Source of the DNA: Penium margaritaceum
Taxonomy: Eukaryota; Streptophyta; Zygnematophyceae; Desmidiales; Peniaceae
Length of the DNA: 20,345 bases
Assembly: GCA_023375785.1 (NCBI GenBank)
Contig: SZWC01003914.1
Coordinates: 110,076 to 130,420, forward strand
Reading direction: 5' to 3'
Shown here: one piece after another, positions 1-9,304 of the stretch
Layout: each line of letters starts with the position of its first letter
Numbering within the stretch: position 1 is the stretch's first letter
The notes under the pieces: model-generated
Told to the model about the DNA's origin: nothing
Seen by the model: the letters and a program-made list of their open reading frames with translations, nothing else
Databases searched by the model: none
Position numbers and translations under genes: made by a program

Positions 1-303
1 GTAGATCCCATGCTGATGAAGAGTGTCAAGCTCGTCCTGTATGGATGTTTCCCAGAGGGAGGAGTGAATGGCCTCACAAGCTTCACATACAGTTGTGGGT
101 TTGGGTCCAAAGGTATAGATGCCAATCATGGCAAAACAAGCAGAAAAAAAGCCAGAAACAGAGGTGCCAATGGCATTGCAAACATCCTCATACATAAGAA
201 AGTAGCCAAGTCCTGTGCCAGGATGCATGACACCGATGCTATAACTGTCCATTTCTGTTTTGGTGAGACCTAGGACACATAGCCCTGGATTACTACCCCA
301 TTG
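1..303 (-). pseudogene. Ty1/copia Pol fragment, start of reverse transcriptase
   Basis: Read on the minus strand, about 100 codons are open from 303 to the window edge. The last ones read WETSIQDELDTLHQHGIY, with the Trp at 52-54. Copia reverse transcriptases (RVT_2 family) start with a W..A...E...L...G.W pattern, just after a variable linker that follows the integrase, and this matches it closely. The catalytic YVDD part would lie beyond base 1, outside the window. The frame is clean here, but no start codon, LTR or integrase is visible next to it, so it is an edge-cut and probably decayed copy. Whether it belongs to the same element as the copia pieces at 7258-9557 or 15001-16469 cannot be judged. 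The fold assignment rests on this one motif and the length of the open frame. Confidence 0.6.
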
Positions 304-751
304 TGGGAAGGTAGGGTGCGAAGCCGTCCTCCATGAGTGTATGTCTCGGAAGTTGGTCAGCTGCAATCAGCAGGTGCTGGTTACTGGACATCAGAAATGG
401 GAGACAAAGCAGCTGGGATAACAAGATAAGATGAGGAGGGGACACAAGAAACAAGCGACTGGTCAGGCACTGGGGGACATGCCCATCTCCCCCAGGATGG
501 TCACGAGTAGGATCTTCACGACCCCTAATAGTGACCTGTGCACCGATATCTAGACTGATATGGGATTGAAAGAAGATGAGGGTAGGAAACATTTTTTTGT
601 ATGATGATGTTGTATGAAACTTTGACTTCCTATCTGCACAATGCCTATTAACTGTCTGTGTATCTCTCATGCATTTTGTATCCCTTGAAAGGGTGGAATG
701 TATTAGCCTTGTTAACAAAAGGATTTTTGCATGTGAATACGGATTCATGGT
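304..751. other. no clear gene; possible copia linker
   Basis: No confident coding region. On the minus strand one frame is rich in Pro and Ser near 350-480, as in the variable linker between copia integrase and reverse transcriptase. It would therefore fit just upstream of the fragment at 1-303, but it contains stops and carries no diagnostic motif. Confidence 0.25.
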
Positions 752-1290
752 ATGGTCGAGTTGCAAAGAAGCACCCACGCCTATCGCATCTACCACTTGG
801 AGGAAAACCCCCCATCAAGCCTTTTCATGTGTAAGTCAATAGATAGCATGACATTACAATTTCATGGCAAGCTAGCAGGTGCTCCGACTTGCATGTCATT
901 TAACACAAGACCAGACGACTCCTTTACAAGTAGAGCATTTGTACCAAAATGGAACTTGAAATGCTCACCGCATACAGGGACAGTAATTTTCGACGACAAA
1001 AGAGATGTATGTGGGATTGGAGAGTGCACGCCACAACTTACACTACCCGGGTACTCGTCCACTGTTCGTCTAACTTTCCTTGATCTCATGGATCCCTTCA
1101 ATGTGGTCTTAGGGGCTATGGTTAAAAGCTATGGTTCCCCATAGCTTTTCAACCACAAAGCACTAATGTGCCTTTACATGAGAATGCTAAAAATGTGTTG
1201 GTTTAAACCCGCATTCACCAGTGCAATTGTAAGTGGTTGAGGTGAAGTCTTCTACTGATTATAGAACTAGCACTTTTACACCTAAAAAAA
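752..1290 (+). pseudogene. Ty3/gypsy retropepsin remnant
   Basis: An open frame from 752 to 1144 carries the layout of a gypsy-type aspartic protease (RVP_2 family). It starts with MTLQFHGKLAGAP, then has FNTRPDDSF where the active site D-T/S-G-A....F is expected, and ends with STVRLTFLDLMDPFNVVLG, the conserved final strand ending in V(V/I)LG. The catalytic Asp is replaced by Asn and the Gly-Ala by Arg-Pro, so the enzyme is dead. The frame then stops at 1142-1144. Weaker similarity to the protease-to-RT linker continues to about 1290 with stops. No reverse transcriptase follows on this strand; instead, minus-strand gypsy Gag begins. The identity is supported by motif order and spacing, not by a search. 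Confidence 0.65.
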
Positions 1291-1299
1291 ATCATAGGC

Positions 1300-2543
1300 C
1301 CTGTTGGATCAAGTACAGACTGGACACAGGTTCCAGGATCTTTCTTATCCTTTGATGCTTCCCCTCTCCTCATTTATTCTCTTGAGTCTCCAACCTTTTT
1401 GGCTTGTTGCTGCCATTTCCGACATTCACACAAGATATGCCCTGACTTCCCGCAAGTAATTCCAGAACAACCATTGATCACATTGATCGATGGCGTTGAT
1501 TCTCATCAGAGACACGATATCCATTGACTGCGACTTCTCTCGTCCAAGGGATGGATTGTGGCCTTGGGGTCGCCAGCCATTACATTCCTGCATTTGAGTG
1601 TTGTATTTGGTGTTGTCGATGTGATCGGCTACTGTGATCATTTACGGAAGGTCGTCTTGGATGCTGAATTTTGTTATTACTCCCTTGAATTCACGCTTGA
1701 GGTCGTTGTTGTAGTGGAAACAGAGTTCATCGAGAGCGGGGTCACTACATGTGATTGTTTAGTGGAAGCACTATGTGTACCCTGCCTTGCTGGACTGTTG
1801 ATGCAGGCGTTGGAGCTCGTACCGCATGTTAAACATCTTGTTTACTTTTCCAAAGTGTGCGAGCATTGCATGTGCAAAGTCCATCCAGCTTTACGGTGGA
1901 TTTAGCGAGTCATGCCACATTTGATTGATGTTCTTGAGAGGTAGAACGCCTGCGTTTGGCGATGTGAGAGAGGTCACGTGAGCCATTGATCCAGATCCAT
2001 CAGTCTCCTCCTTCCGTTGGATGGTCTTTACATCAGAACACCAACTTAAATCCGTTCTATGCAAAACTAAGGCCACGAGGTCATTTTTCTCATTGTCGTG
2101 GTTGATCCCAGCAGTGGAGAAGTACACCTCAAAACTCATTAGCCACATTCAAACCGTTGGTCCTTTGGAGTTTGCAGGATTGAAAAGATCACAAAGTGTT
2201 GGGTAAAAGAGGGAATCACTCGATGAGTTTTGCCTCCCTCGCGTGCGCATTCTAAAGCTCCTCCATTGCCACATGGGGTTGTTGGTGCAGGTGACTATCA
2301 AGGCTCTTCAGTCCTTACAACTTCTAGTACATGTCTTCATTGATGTGCGCTTGTCCTTTGGTGCCTCCCATCGTGCCAGGTGTCGTCCTGATGGAGGTGA
2401 AGGGTTTGCCAAGCCCGAGGATCCTTCACTAGGCTGGCCGTTGGGGCCGTCAATGGTGTACCATTCGCCATGAAAATTGCTGCTGCTGTCTGGTTTGCCT
2501 GGAGAGCGCCGTTATCCACGTGTAGCTGATACTCCATCGCCAA
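1300..2543 (-). pseudogene. Ty3/gypsy Gag, broken
   Basis: On the minus strand, several frames together give a gypsy-type Gag (Retrotrans_gag family). In order they read SFEVYFSTAGINHDNEKN (like W...FE.YF...G....K), then WHDSLNPP with a stop, then SWMDFAHAMLAHFG (the W.DF...F...F block), then NNDLKREFKGVI (the L...F..G L...). A zinc-knuckle remnant at about 1419-1457 reads TCGKSGHILCEC, which keeps C-x4-H-x4-C but has lost the correctly spaced first Cys. Stops occur near 1891 and 1642, and at least one frameshift lies before the knuckle. A possible N-terminus begins at 2543 with MAMEYQLHVDNG, following the leader after the primer site at 2703-2716. Order and orientation fit LTR (2718-3613), primer site, Gag. 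No protease follows on this strand. Confidence 0.65.
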
Positions 2544-2702
2544 AGCCTTCGTTGGTTACTGATACTCATTTCCGGGTGTGCTTGCTCTGTTCACCATTTT
2601 CGTCCAAGGTATGCAAAGTCCTAAATGGTAGAGATGCGGTGACGATTTGTGCATGATTGTCACCTTGTGCTTAATGCATCGGCTGCTCCACCAGCGTCAT
2701 TG

Positions 2703-2716
2703 CACTTTAATACCAA
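2703..2716 (-). other. degenerate primer-binding site for tRNA-iMet
   Basis: On the minus strand the bases right after the LTR end read TGGTATTAAAGTGC. The standard plant initiator-tRNA-Met primer site is TGGTATCAGAGC. The differences are C-to-T and G-to-A changes, as expected for decayed methylated DNA. It lies one base beyond the proposed LTR 3' end and upstream of the Gag remnant, as a primer site should. Confidence 0.5.
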
Positions 2717-2717
2717 G

Positions 2718-3613
2718 TGTTATGATAAGCGAAACCTGGATGGCTCTTAGGGATGAGGTGCAGGGTAGAAGATGATGCAAGGGATTGGGAAAAATGGAAA
2801 AACTGTACTTAGCAGTGAGTGTACTTTGATGACAAGTGTCAAACATGTCAAGCTTGGATATGTACAAAAGCAAGAATCACAAGGCATATGTTCCGTCTTG
2901 GATTCTTGAGCCGAATGATGCGTGTAATGCCGTGTCGTGAATGGTTGCTTCAAGAAAATCCGCCAAGAAGTCGGGGGTTTCAAGAATATCAAGGCATGAA
3001 TTTGTAATAGTCGAGCTCCATCAAGAAGTTGACCGAATTGTATAGAAATGTTGACACGGTCTACAAAGTTTATATCAACCCTTCTAGAGAGTGGTCAAAT
3101 TTGCTCAAACCTTTGTTTTCAGAACATTGGAGGCCGGGACATGTGGCCATAATTCCCTTGACCAAAGAGCGCACAAATCCTAAGGTCGATGCGTGGTGGG
3201 CTATGAATGAAAGTACACAGATGCACACTCACGAAGTTCAAGGTCTCATGTACCCCAAGGACATAGCAGGCACATCCTCGGGGTCTTGAGCACTCGATTC
3301 AAGCGACACCTACAAAGGCGCATTGTGCGTGACTACTTGAATCAACTTTTCCCTTAAGTCAGGGATCTTCAAACATCAAAGGTAACTTTTATAGAGGGGT
3401 ATATGGTCATGGAGAAGTCAACCAAAGAATTCTGAACTATTGACACGGCTCGCGAGAATTCTGTCGAACCTTCAAAACATTCTGAAATGACTCACTTGAT
3501 GTTAGAGAAGTTGATAAAAATGCCCACGGCAGACTGTTGGAAATCATCCACAATTCATCACGTGCATTCTCATATGTGGAATTTAGAGACTTATGCATGT
3601 TTGGGTCATAACA
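2718..3613 (-). repeat. LTR of a minus-strand gypsy element
   Basis: Read on the minus strand, the segment starts TGTTATGACCC (at 3613) and ends CTTATCATAACA (at 2718). The outer eight bases are a perfect inverted repeat, TGTTATGA and TCATAACA, including the canonical TG...CA. The length is 896 bases. A TATA-like CTATAAAAG lies about 220 bases inside. The primer site and Gag follow on the same strand. Short open frames inside, including one of 86 codons on the plus strand at 3029-3289, match nothing I recognise and are probably chance. No second copy lies in the window, so LTR identity rests on ends and neighbours. Confidence 0.6.
3386..3393 (-). promoter_or_regulatory. TATA-like box in LTR
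   Basis: The minus strand reads TATAAAAG here, preceded by CCCTC. It lies about 220 bases from the LTR start, a normal place for the U3 promoter of a plant LTR. No other promoter element could be assigned. Confidence 0.35.
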
Positions 3614-3630
3614 ATTTCTCCCCCTTCAAG
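3614..3630 (-). other. polypurine tract next to LTR
   Basis: On the minus strand CTTGAAGGGGGAGAAAT ends exactly where the LTR begins with TGTTATG. A purine run directly upstream of TG is the usual plus-strand primer tract at the 3' end of an element's interior. Its presence here means this LTR also has the neighbour expected of a 3' LTR. Confidence 0.5.
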
Positions 3631-4954
3631 CCTTCATGTTTGGGCATGTCATGAGATGTCGGCTGGTGCTTGCTAAACTAGTGGTTGATCTAATGATTAA
3701 TGTCTCTCATGTTGTCACAGGGCTTCCAAAGGTCGTGTGACGTATTTCGGCCCTATCACAACACACTTTGTGACTTCACCTAGTCGTTAGTGTATGAGGA
3801 ATTTGAAGTACATATCCTTGGTCCAATTCCATATGTGGTGGTAAGATCGCTTCTCTCTGAAGGAGGAGCTTGTTGATGTATCAATCAAGATTGAGTTGGC
3901 TAACTTCAACAGCCAGGTAGATGGCCATGCTGTCAAGTAAATGCTGGTTGAACGGGCCCAACTACTTGGCTTTTCATTTTGCACAGTGTTGTGATTTCCA
4001 TGTGTACTATCTTAGAATCTGTAATGAAACCTCTAGACTGGTGAACATTCTTGTGCAGACACCTAACTCGGCAGGAGTTAATGACAGTGCGTACTGGGTC
4101 ATGGAGCTGAAGTCACACCTTGGTGGGGCGCATGGCTCTCCTCCCTTCCCATGGAGTCTCCCACGAGTAGCAGTGCGTGACCAACTCCATCAACAGTAGT
4201 CTCCGTCGCTGCCTTTGTGAGTAGCCACAGGCGGCTGTACCGAGTAGCATAAACAGCTTTTAGGAGATGGCACTCATAACCCTGCCGTGTAAATTCCCTA
4301 CCTGATTCTGACTACACTGCTGTATTCACAAGAAATTTACCATATTACCACTTAACTTCGTGTAAGAAAAGTTTTTTTCATAGAAAACAGGCGTTTGTAT
4401 GTTTGTGCAGAACGTTCGTGTTAGTTACTTTGGAATTCAACACTTGACTTGTGGATTCCCCATAAAGAGGGCACATCATGTACTGCTTGTAACTGATGCT
4501 TTCAACCTACATCCGAGCTCTTGTTAAGGTGTTTTGTGATTTACTATTGAACTGGAGGGCATAACCACATTGACAAGCTGGATGGACAGCACATGTGTGG
4601 GGATGGGAGGGGCGGGGAAAAATGATTGATGGTGCATGGACACACAGTTGGGGGGTTAAGAGTTACTATTGTATCATATGGAATATATAACATTAATTTC
4701 CAAAATATAGTTCGAGACAGTATTTCCCAATCGTTGTGCAATTAATGCATGACCATGATAGACTGGCTGACCTGCTCCACAGCCAAAGCCAAGTTTTCAT
4801 CTGATGTTTGAGTATAACAGATGAGGTTATCTCATGTTGAGAAAGTTAAAAAGCACATAGTGTAAACCATGGAATTTTTTGCCGTTCTTTTTAATCACAT
4901 GAAGGAAATGATGATTCTAGTGACACATAATTGTAACTCTTAACAAAGCAAGGA
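3631..4954. other. no recognisable gene
   Basis: Open frames here are short (92 codons on plus at 3921-4199; 65 on minus at 3787-3984 and 4544-4741) and show no motif I know. If the polypurine tract at 3614-3630 is real, the minus-strand DNA just above it should be the 3' end of a gypsy pol or its untranslated tail, but no integrase or chromodomain motif can be read. The rest is AT-rich spacer. Confidence 0.4.
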
Positions 4955-5107
4955 TGTAGATTTTAGAGGCGTGGTGAGCCATAACCATTTGGGCAAGGAA
5001 GATTCCCCCCGACGAGGGGGACGGTCTCACTTTAGTTAAAACCTGAATGTGCGACCTCTATGAGCTCGCGAAAGCCTTTTAAATCTATTCCAACTGCACG
5101 TTCTACA
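4955..5107 (+). repeat. candidate TRIM-like small LTR
   Basis: A 153-base segment starts TGTAGA and ends TCTACA, a perfect six-base inverted repeat with TG...CA ends. Two bases later comes a near-match to the tRNA-iMet primer site. LTRs of this size are typical of non-autonomous TRIM or SMART elements in plants. Inside is a C6/G5 hairpin (TCCCCC at 5004-5009 paired with GGGGGA at 5016-5021). No second LTR copy is seen; it could lie in or beyond the gap at 5404-5829. A chance inverted hexamer cannot be excluded. Confidence 0.35.
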
Positions 5108-5109
5108 TT

Positions 5110-5121
5110 TGGTACTAGAGC
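5110..5121 (+). other. primer-binding-site-like sequence
   Basis: TGGTACTAGAGC matches the plant tRNA-iMet primer site TGGTATCAGAGC at 10 of 12 bases, with the central TC inverted to CT. It is two bases downstream of the small LTR candidate. Confidence 0.35.
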
Positions 5122-5341
5122 TAGAAAAACCAGTAACCTCAGCTCTCATCTTCGTCTTCTTGTGTGCTTTGTTACACTGCACAAGAAAAAGTACTTCCAT
5201 CAGCAAGAAATAAACCACCTTTCTTGGCCAAACACTGTCTACTGCTACCCACGCAAACCTACTTGCTCACTCCAAGTCTTCTCTCTCCACTCAAAAATAC
5301 ACAAACTGCTTTATCTCAGTTTCTTTATTCTCCCACAAATA

Positions 5342-5348
5342 CTCTCTC

Positions 5349-5403
<55 letters not shown>
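5342..5403 (+). repeat. (CT)n microsatellite
   Basis: About 30 CT units with one A interruption, running straight into the run of N. Confidence 0.95.
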
Positions 5404-5829
5404 NNNNNNNNNNNNNNNNNNNNNNNNNNNNNNNNNNNNNNNNNNNNNNNNNNNNNNNNNNNNNNNNNNNNNNNNNNNNNNNNNNNNNNNNNNNNNNNNN
5501 NNNNNNNNNNNNNNNNNNNNNNNNNNNNNNNNNNNNNNNNNNNNNNNNNNNNNNNNNNNNNNNNNNNNNNNNNNNNNNNNNNNNNNNNNNNNNNNNNNNN
5601 NNNNNNNNNNNNNNNNNNNNNNNNNNNNNNNNNNNNNNNNNNNNNNNNNNNNNNNNNNNNNNNNNNNNNNNNNNNNNNNNNNNNNNNNNNNNNNNNNNNN
5701 NNNNNNNNNNNNNNNNNNNNNNNNNNNNNNNNNNNNNNNNNNNNNNNNNNNNNNNNNNNNNNNNNNNNNNNNNNNNNNNNNNNNNNNNNNNNNNNNNNNN
5801 NNNNNNNNNNNNNNNNNNNNNNNNNNNNN
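5404..5829. other. assembly gap (426 N)
   Basis: Undetermined bases. Both sides are C/T-rich, so the gap most likely reflects unresolved microsatellite. Any reading frame across it is meaningless. Confidence 0.99.
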
Positions 5830-5872
5830 NNNNNNNNNNCCCCCCCTCTCTCACTCTCTCTCCTCTCCCTCT
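5830..5872 (+). repeat. C-rich and CT-rich gap border
   Basis: A run of C, then imperfect CT units, forms the right border of the gap and is the probable continuation of the microsatellite at 5342-5403. Confidence 0.85.
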
Positions 5873-5944
5873 AATCTGCACCGCATCCAGGCACGCAGCC
5901 ACACCACAGTCCATTACGCCATGAGAAGAGGCCCAAGATAGGAC

Positions 5945-5964
5945 AAACCCCGAAGCAGGGGTTT
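5945..5964. repeat. short perfect hairpin
   Basis: AAACCCC and GGGGTTT pair perfectly around a six-base loop, GAAGCA. No function can be assigned; it lies in non-coding DNA. Confidence 0.6.
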
Positions 5965-6715
5965 AATGGACCAGCAGCTTTTATAGCTAGAACCTACTAC
6001 AACGATGTGGGAGGCACAAAATGGAAAACTGGACATGATGTTTCTCTTACCGTTCCTTTTCTCCTTCACAACAACAGGGACACTTGTGGGTTTTCCGGGT
6101 TCTCAAGTGGAAATGAGATGAGAGGAGCCATATCATGTTGTTTGGCCCTCCATATTACATATCGTTGCTTTGTTTGACTCATGGACCTATTCTTCTTCCT
6201 CCGAAGCTGGAGACAGGTATTTCTAACATTTTTCTATTCCAAATATTCTTTCTAGTGTCTACTCCTTGTTTTGTTTTCATTGTGAGCTACACGTTTCTCA
6301 AATCCTACCATTTTCTTTATGGAAACAACCATTATCCCTTTGTTCACCGACTCCCTGAAGAGACAATCAAAGGGAGGAATGGGGTGATGGAAGTTTGGCC
6401 CTAATCCACCTCGGCCCATCCTGGGATCTTAAGAGAGACACACCTTCTGAGGAAATTTATTTGTTTGTTTGTTTTTTTCTTTTTTTTCTTTTTTTGGAAT
6501 AGAAAAGAAAGACAAAAGGTGGAGGTGCAGGGTTCAAAGCCGCCTCAATCCACACTTTAGGTGGTTGAGGAGAGGGTAATCAAATGCCACCTCAGACAGC
6601 CCTTTAAGAGGGTGAAGGAGATTAATCTTGGGTTCTTCACAGCCCACCACTCTAAAGGATAAATCAGTGTGTGCTTTTTTCATCTGAGAAGATGAAGATC
6701 TGTACCGAGGCCTTG
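5965..6715. other. no recognisable gene
   Basis: An 89-codon plus-strand frame at 6135-6404 is rich in Phe, Leu and Tyr and resembles translated pyrimidine-rich spacer. A T-rich tract occupies about 6461-6496. A GGTTCAAAGCC at 6531-6541 resembles the pol III B box, but no A box lies upstream. Confidence 0.4.
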
Positions 6716-7162
6716 TTATAAGATGATGGGACTCATGACAAGACTATATGTGGTCATGGGCCATCCTATTAACAGTAGCCTATGGAGTTTCAATGAACGC
6801 CTGTCCTTGGGATCTGAGGAGCATTGTGGTAAAATGGCACCCGTCGGCAACCTTACAATGTCAAGCCGGGAGGTGATTTCAGAAGGAGGAAGTCCTTGAC
6901 CGACATGCCCAAGGGTTAAAATGCCAATTTTCTCCAAAGAAGGACAATGGAATGAAGTGGCCGATGTAGTCACTCTACAATGGGCAATGAGCAGATTGTA
7001 CTTCTGGAAATCACAATTTCTTGAAGAAATGATGCTCCACGCACTCCAGTAGCTCACAGAAATAGTGAGGGGTAGAAAGACGCCAAGGAAGACAGAGTTA
7101 ACTGCGACAATCCGGAAAAGGCAGGCAAGGGTGACAACTGTGGGGATGGATTCCTTTACCAA
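6716..7162 (-). other. unidentified hydrophobic open frame, 148 codons
   Basis: The longest clean minus-strand frame in this stretch. Its N-terminal third is strongly hydrophobic (VTLACLFRIVAVNSVFLGVF, then further Leu, Ile, Val and Trp), enough for one or two membrane segments; the rest is mixed and ends LVMSPIIL. I recognise no family. The opposite strand is also fairly open across 6723-6899. There is no sign of introns, promoter or conserved motif, and it ends about 95 bases before a plus-strand LTR. It could be a piece of a host membrane-protein gene, an unknown part of an element, or chance. No function is claimed. Confidence 0.2.
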
Positions 7163-7257
7163 CTAGAAGAAAACATTTCCCATACAGTTGAAGAAGAAGC
7201 GAATGACAGTGCAGATGTATGTGAAAACAATAGTACAGTTAGTGAGGCTGGGAAGTC

Positions 7258-8028
7258 TGTTGTAAGTTATTCGGTCTCATCTACCGGGATCGCGTATCTA
7301 CTTGTTTCTCTTACTAAGCGTCTTCTAACAATCTTGGCAGCATTTTGCACTACTTACATTTCTCATGGACAGTTTCAGATTTCTGTCCATCCTGTTTTCT
7401 CTCAAGGCTCTTGAACTACCTTGTAACCTCTCCACAACCTCCACATTCAGTTACCTTCTACAAGAAACCTCACGTGGAGGTTGTAACTACCCCAAATCCA
7501 GAGAGTAGTTACATGACTTACTCAGTGACTCTTCATATTCCTAGACAATTTAATCATTTTTTAATGTAGTCTCCTATACATGACAAGAGTGTATAGATCT
7601 ACTTACTTAGTCTTAGTCTTTTGACTAACAATCCGATTCACAACACTCATAGTCTCAAGGACCAAGCATACGACGCCCACAGTCAATCACCAAGAGGCTC
7701 AATATTTCCAAAACATCACAACCACACAAGTCTTGTCATTCACTCAGCCACGGATGTGTGAATTAGCCACTTTTGAGGAAAGTACATTGTATCACCGCCG
7801 GTGTTTTACATCTGTGGCTTAGATAAATCTGAGTTAGACTAGATTCCGTTCATGATTCTAGCATCAGATTACTCTCTCATTTAAATGTGTATTTCTGTTT
7901 GTAGAGAATCACATGTATTACTATACATTATATTTACCACACCTTGTGTCCTCTAATATCTCACTACATTCATCAATCCTAAGTAACATGAACCTCTAAG
8001 CTTGTATGATTAAACTGAACAAACAACA
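7258..8028 (+). repeat. 5' LTR of Ty1/copia element
   Basis: The segment starts TGTTGT and ends ACAACA, a perfect inverted hexamer with TG...CA ends, and is 771 bases long. The very next base begins a perfect 12-base tRNA-iMet primer site, and a Gag frame starts 123 bases later, so this is a 5' LTR on the plus strand. It contains an 11-base inverted repeat and a CACGTG G-box (7471-7476). Several TA-rich stretches near 7920 could serve as TATA or polyadenylation signals, but none stands out. The five bases before it, AAGTC (7253-7257), would be the target duplication; the 3' LTR that should carry the second copy is not in the window. Confidence 0.75.
7434..7484. promoter_or_regulatory. 11-base inverted repeat with G-box in LTR
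   Basis: ACAACCTCCAC (7434-7444) and GTGGAGGTTGT (7474-7484) are perfect inverted copies separated by 29 bases. The right arm overlaps CACGTG (7471-7476), the plant G-box bound by bZIP and bHLH factors. It may be a U3 regulatory element; this is inferred from sequence only. Confidence 0.4.
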
Positions 8029-8040
8029 TGGTATCAGAGC
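8029..8040 (+). other. primer-binding site for tRNA-iMet
   Basis: TGGTATCAGAGC is exactly complementary to the 3' end of plant initiator tRNA-Met, the usual primer for minus-strand DNA synthesis of copia elements. It directly abuts the LTR end at 8028. Confidence 0.85.
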
Positions 8041-8151
8041 AATGTTCGCTGTGAAACAAGCTTGGACCTGTTCTCTTCTTTCTTTTAACAAAACATAAGT
8101 CCTTAATCTACAGTGATTAAATTTCCTCTTTAATGATCCTTCACAGATGTC

Positions 8152-9140
8152 ATGGCCAACAATACAAGCGATCAAATTATGCTGGAAGTACATGATGAAG
8201 CAGTTGCTCATGCAACCCTCGATCAGCAACCAGGTTTTCTTCAATTCAGCAGTACACACTCTGCACCAACTGAATCACAATTCCTTCAAGGAGTACGGTT
8301 TGCTCAAGGCAGCAAGGAACATGATCTCATCAAACAAGAAAAAAGGGACGTCGAACGCGACACCAAAATTGCTGAAGGAAAGAAGGCCATGGAGCAAAAG
8401 CTAGTCTTCTTCGTGAAACAACTTGAAGAAGTTCAAGAATAGCTATGCCTTGTGCGTATGGAAAAGGAAGAATCCGATGCAAATGCAGCCAGAGCCCTCA
8501 AGCACGCGGCACAATGGTAGCAGATGTTGAACGACATGCAAATGAAGAAACAACGTGTGCCTGACAAGCATCAAGACATGCAACACTCCTTGGTCAACAA
8601 CAAGAAATTCAAGCTACGCCAAGAAACTCAAGCTACGCCAAGAAATTCAAGCTCAGCAGTGTGTAGAAGCAGCAGAACAGAAAACAGAAGCTGAAGCCCT
8701 TGCCCAAATTCAAGCAGAAGAAGCAGCACGACAACTATAAAAGGATTCAGAAATACAATACTTCTTGCCCAACAGCAGGTTCAAGAGGCTGTCGCACTTG
8801 CTAAAAAAAGGTGGAACAAGCAGAGGCTCAAGCTGCCATTAAAAAATCAAAAGTCATCAATCTATCCTCTCAAGCACAAAATCAATCAACGAATGTGGCA
8901 CTCGTTTTCACACAAGTGCAACAAGAAGCAGCCCAAGCAGTTGCACAAGCACAACTTGGTGCACAAAAGCAAATCAATGGGTTTCTGTGTAAGTTGAAAC
9001 AACACCACAACTCGACCAGTATTCCCTCACCCAATACTCAGGAAAAATCTGAATCAACCATGCCCATTCTCAAGATAAAATCAACAGAGCCTCCATCAAC
9101 AACTTATCTCTCAGAATTTCAGTTGAATCCTTCTGACTAA
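8152..9140 (+). pseudogene. Gag N-terminal part, Ala/Gln/Glu-rich
   Basis: The frame starts with MANNTSDQIMLEVHDEA at 8152, the first good ATG after the primer site. It is rich in Ala, Gln, Glu and Lys and looks like a coiled coil: EKRDVERDTKIAEGKKAMEQ near 8340-8400, AEQKTEAEALAQIQAEEAAR near 8675-8735, EQAEAQAAIKKSK near 8814, and QQEAAQAVAQAQLGAQKQ near 8920. It is broken. A stop at 8440-8442 is followed by readable sequence in the same frame (another stop at 8518-8520). A 19-base repeat at 8602-8657 shifts frame 1 to frame 2. An A7 run near 8803 shifts it again, and the last frame ends at 9138-9140. Such a long extension ahead of the UBN2-type domain is unusual for copia Gag. Assignment as Gag rests on its position after LTR and primer site and before the UBN2-like block. 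Confidence 0.6.
8602..8657 (+). repeat. 19-base tandem repeat, about three copies
   Basis: AAGAAATTCAAGCTACGCC (8602-8620) is followed by a copy with one change (8621-8639) and a third that diverges at its end (8640-8657). The unit is not a multiple of three, so gaining one copy shifts the Gag reading frame by one. Confidence 0.85.
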
Positions 9141-9304
9141 ATCAGCTCTTCACCATAATTCTCCTTGAAAACTGGCAACGTTGAAAAGTTTTTGGAAAGA
9201 AAATTTCAAATTGGTCATTCAAGTTTGAAGCACTTGCCCGATTACATAACCTGTGGAACTTCTTCATTGGAAGAATCCTTCCACTAGTCTCCGGAGAATC
9301 CACC

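Noticed and set aside
3029-3289. 86-codon plus-strand frame considered as a host gene exon
   Set aside because: It lies antisense inside the proposed LTR, with no recognisable motif or splice context; probably chance.
5060-5941. Long plus-strand open frame of 293 codons
   Set aside because: Most of it is undetermined bases in the gap and Ser-Leu repeats from CT units; the real sequence on either side has no coding signal.
6531-6541. GGTTCAAAGCC, a match to the pol III B box, suggesting a tRNA gene or SINE
   Set aside because: No A box lies at the expected distance upstream, there is no cloverleaf and no clear poly(A) or T tail pairing, so a chance match is likely.
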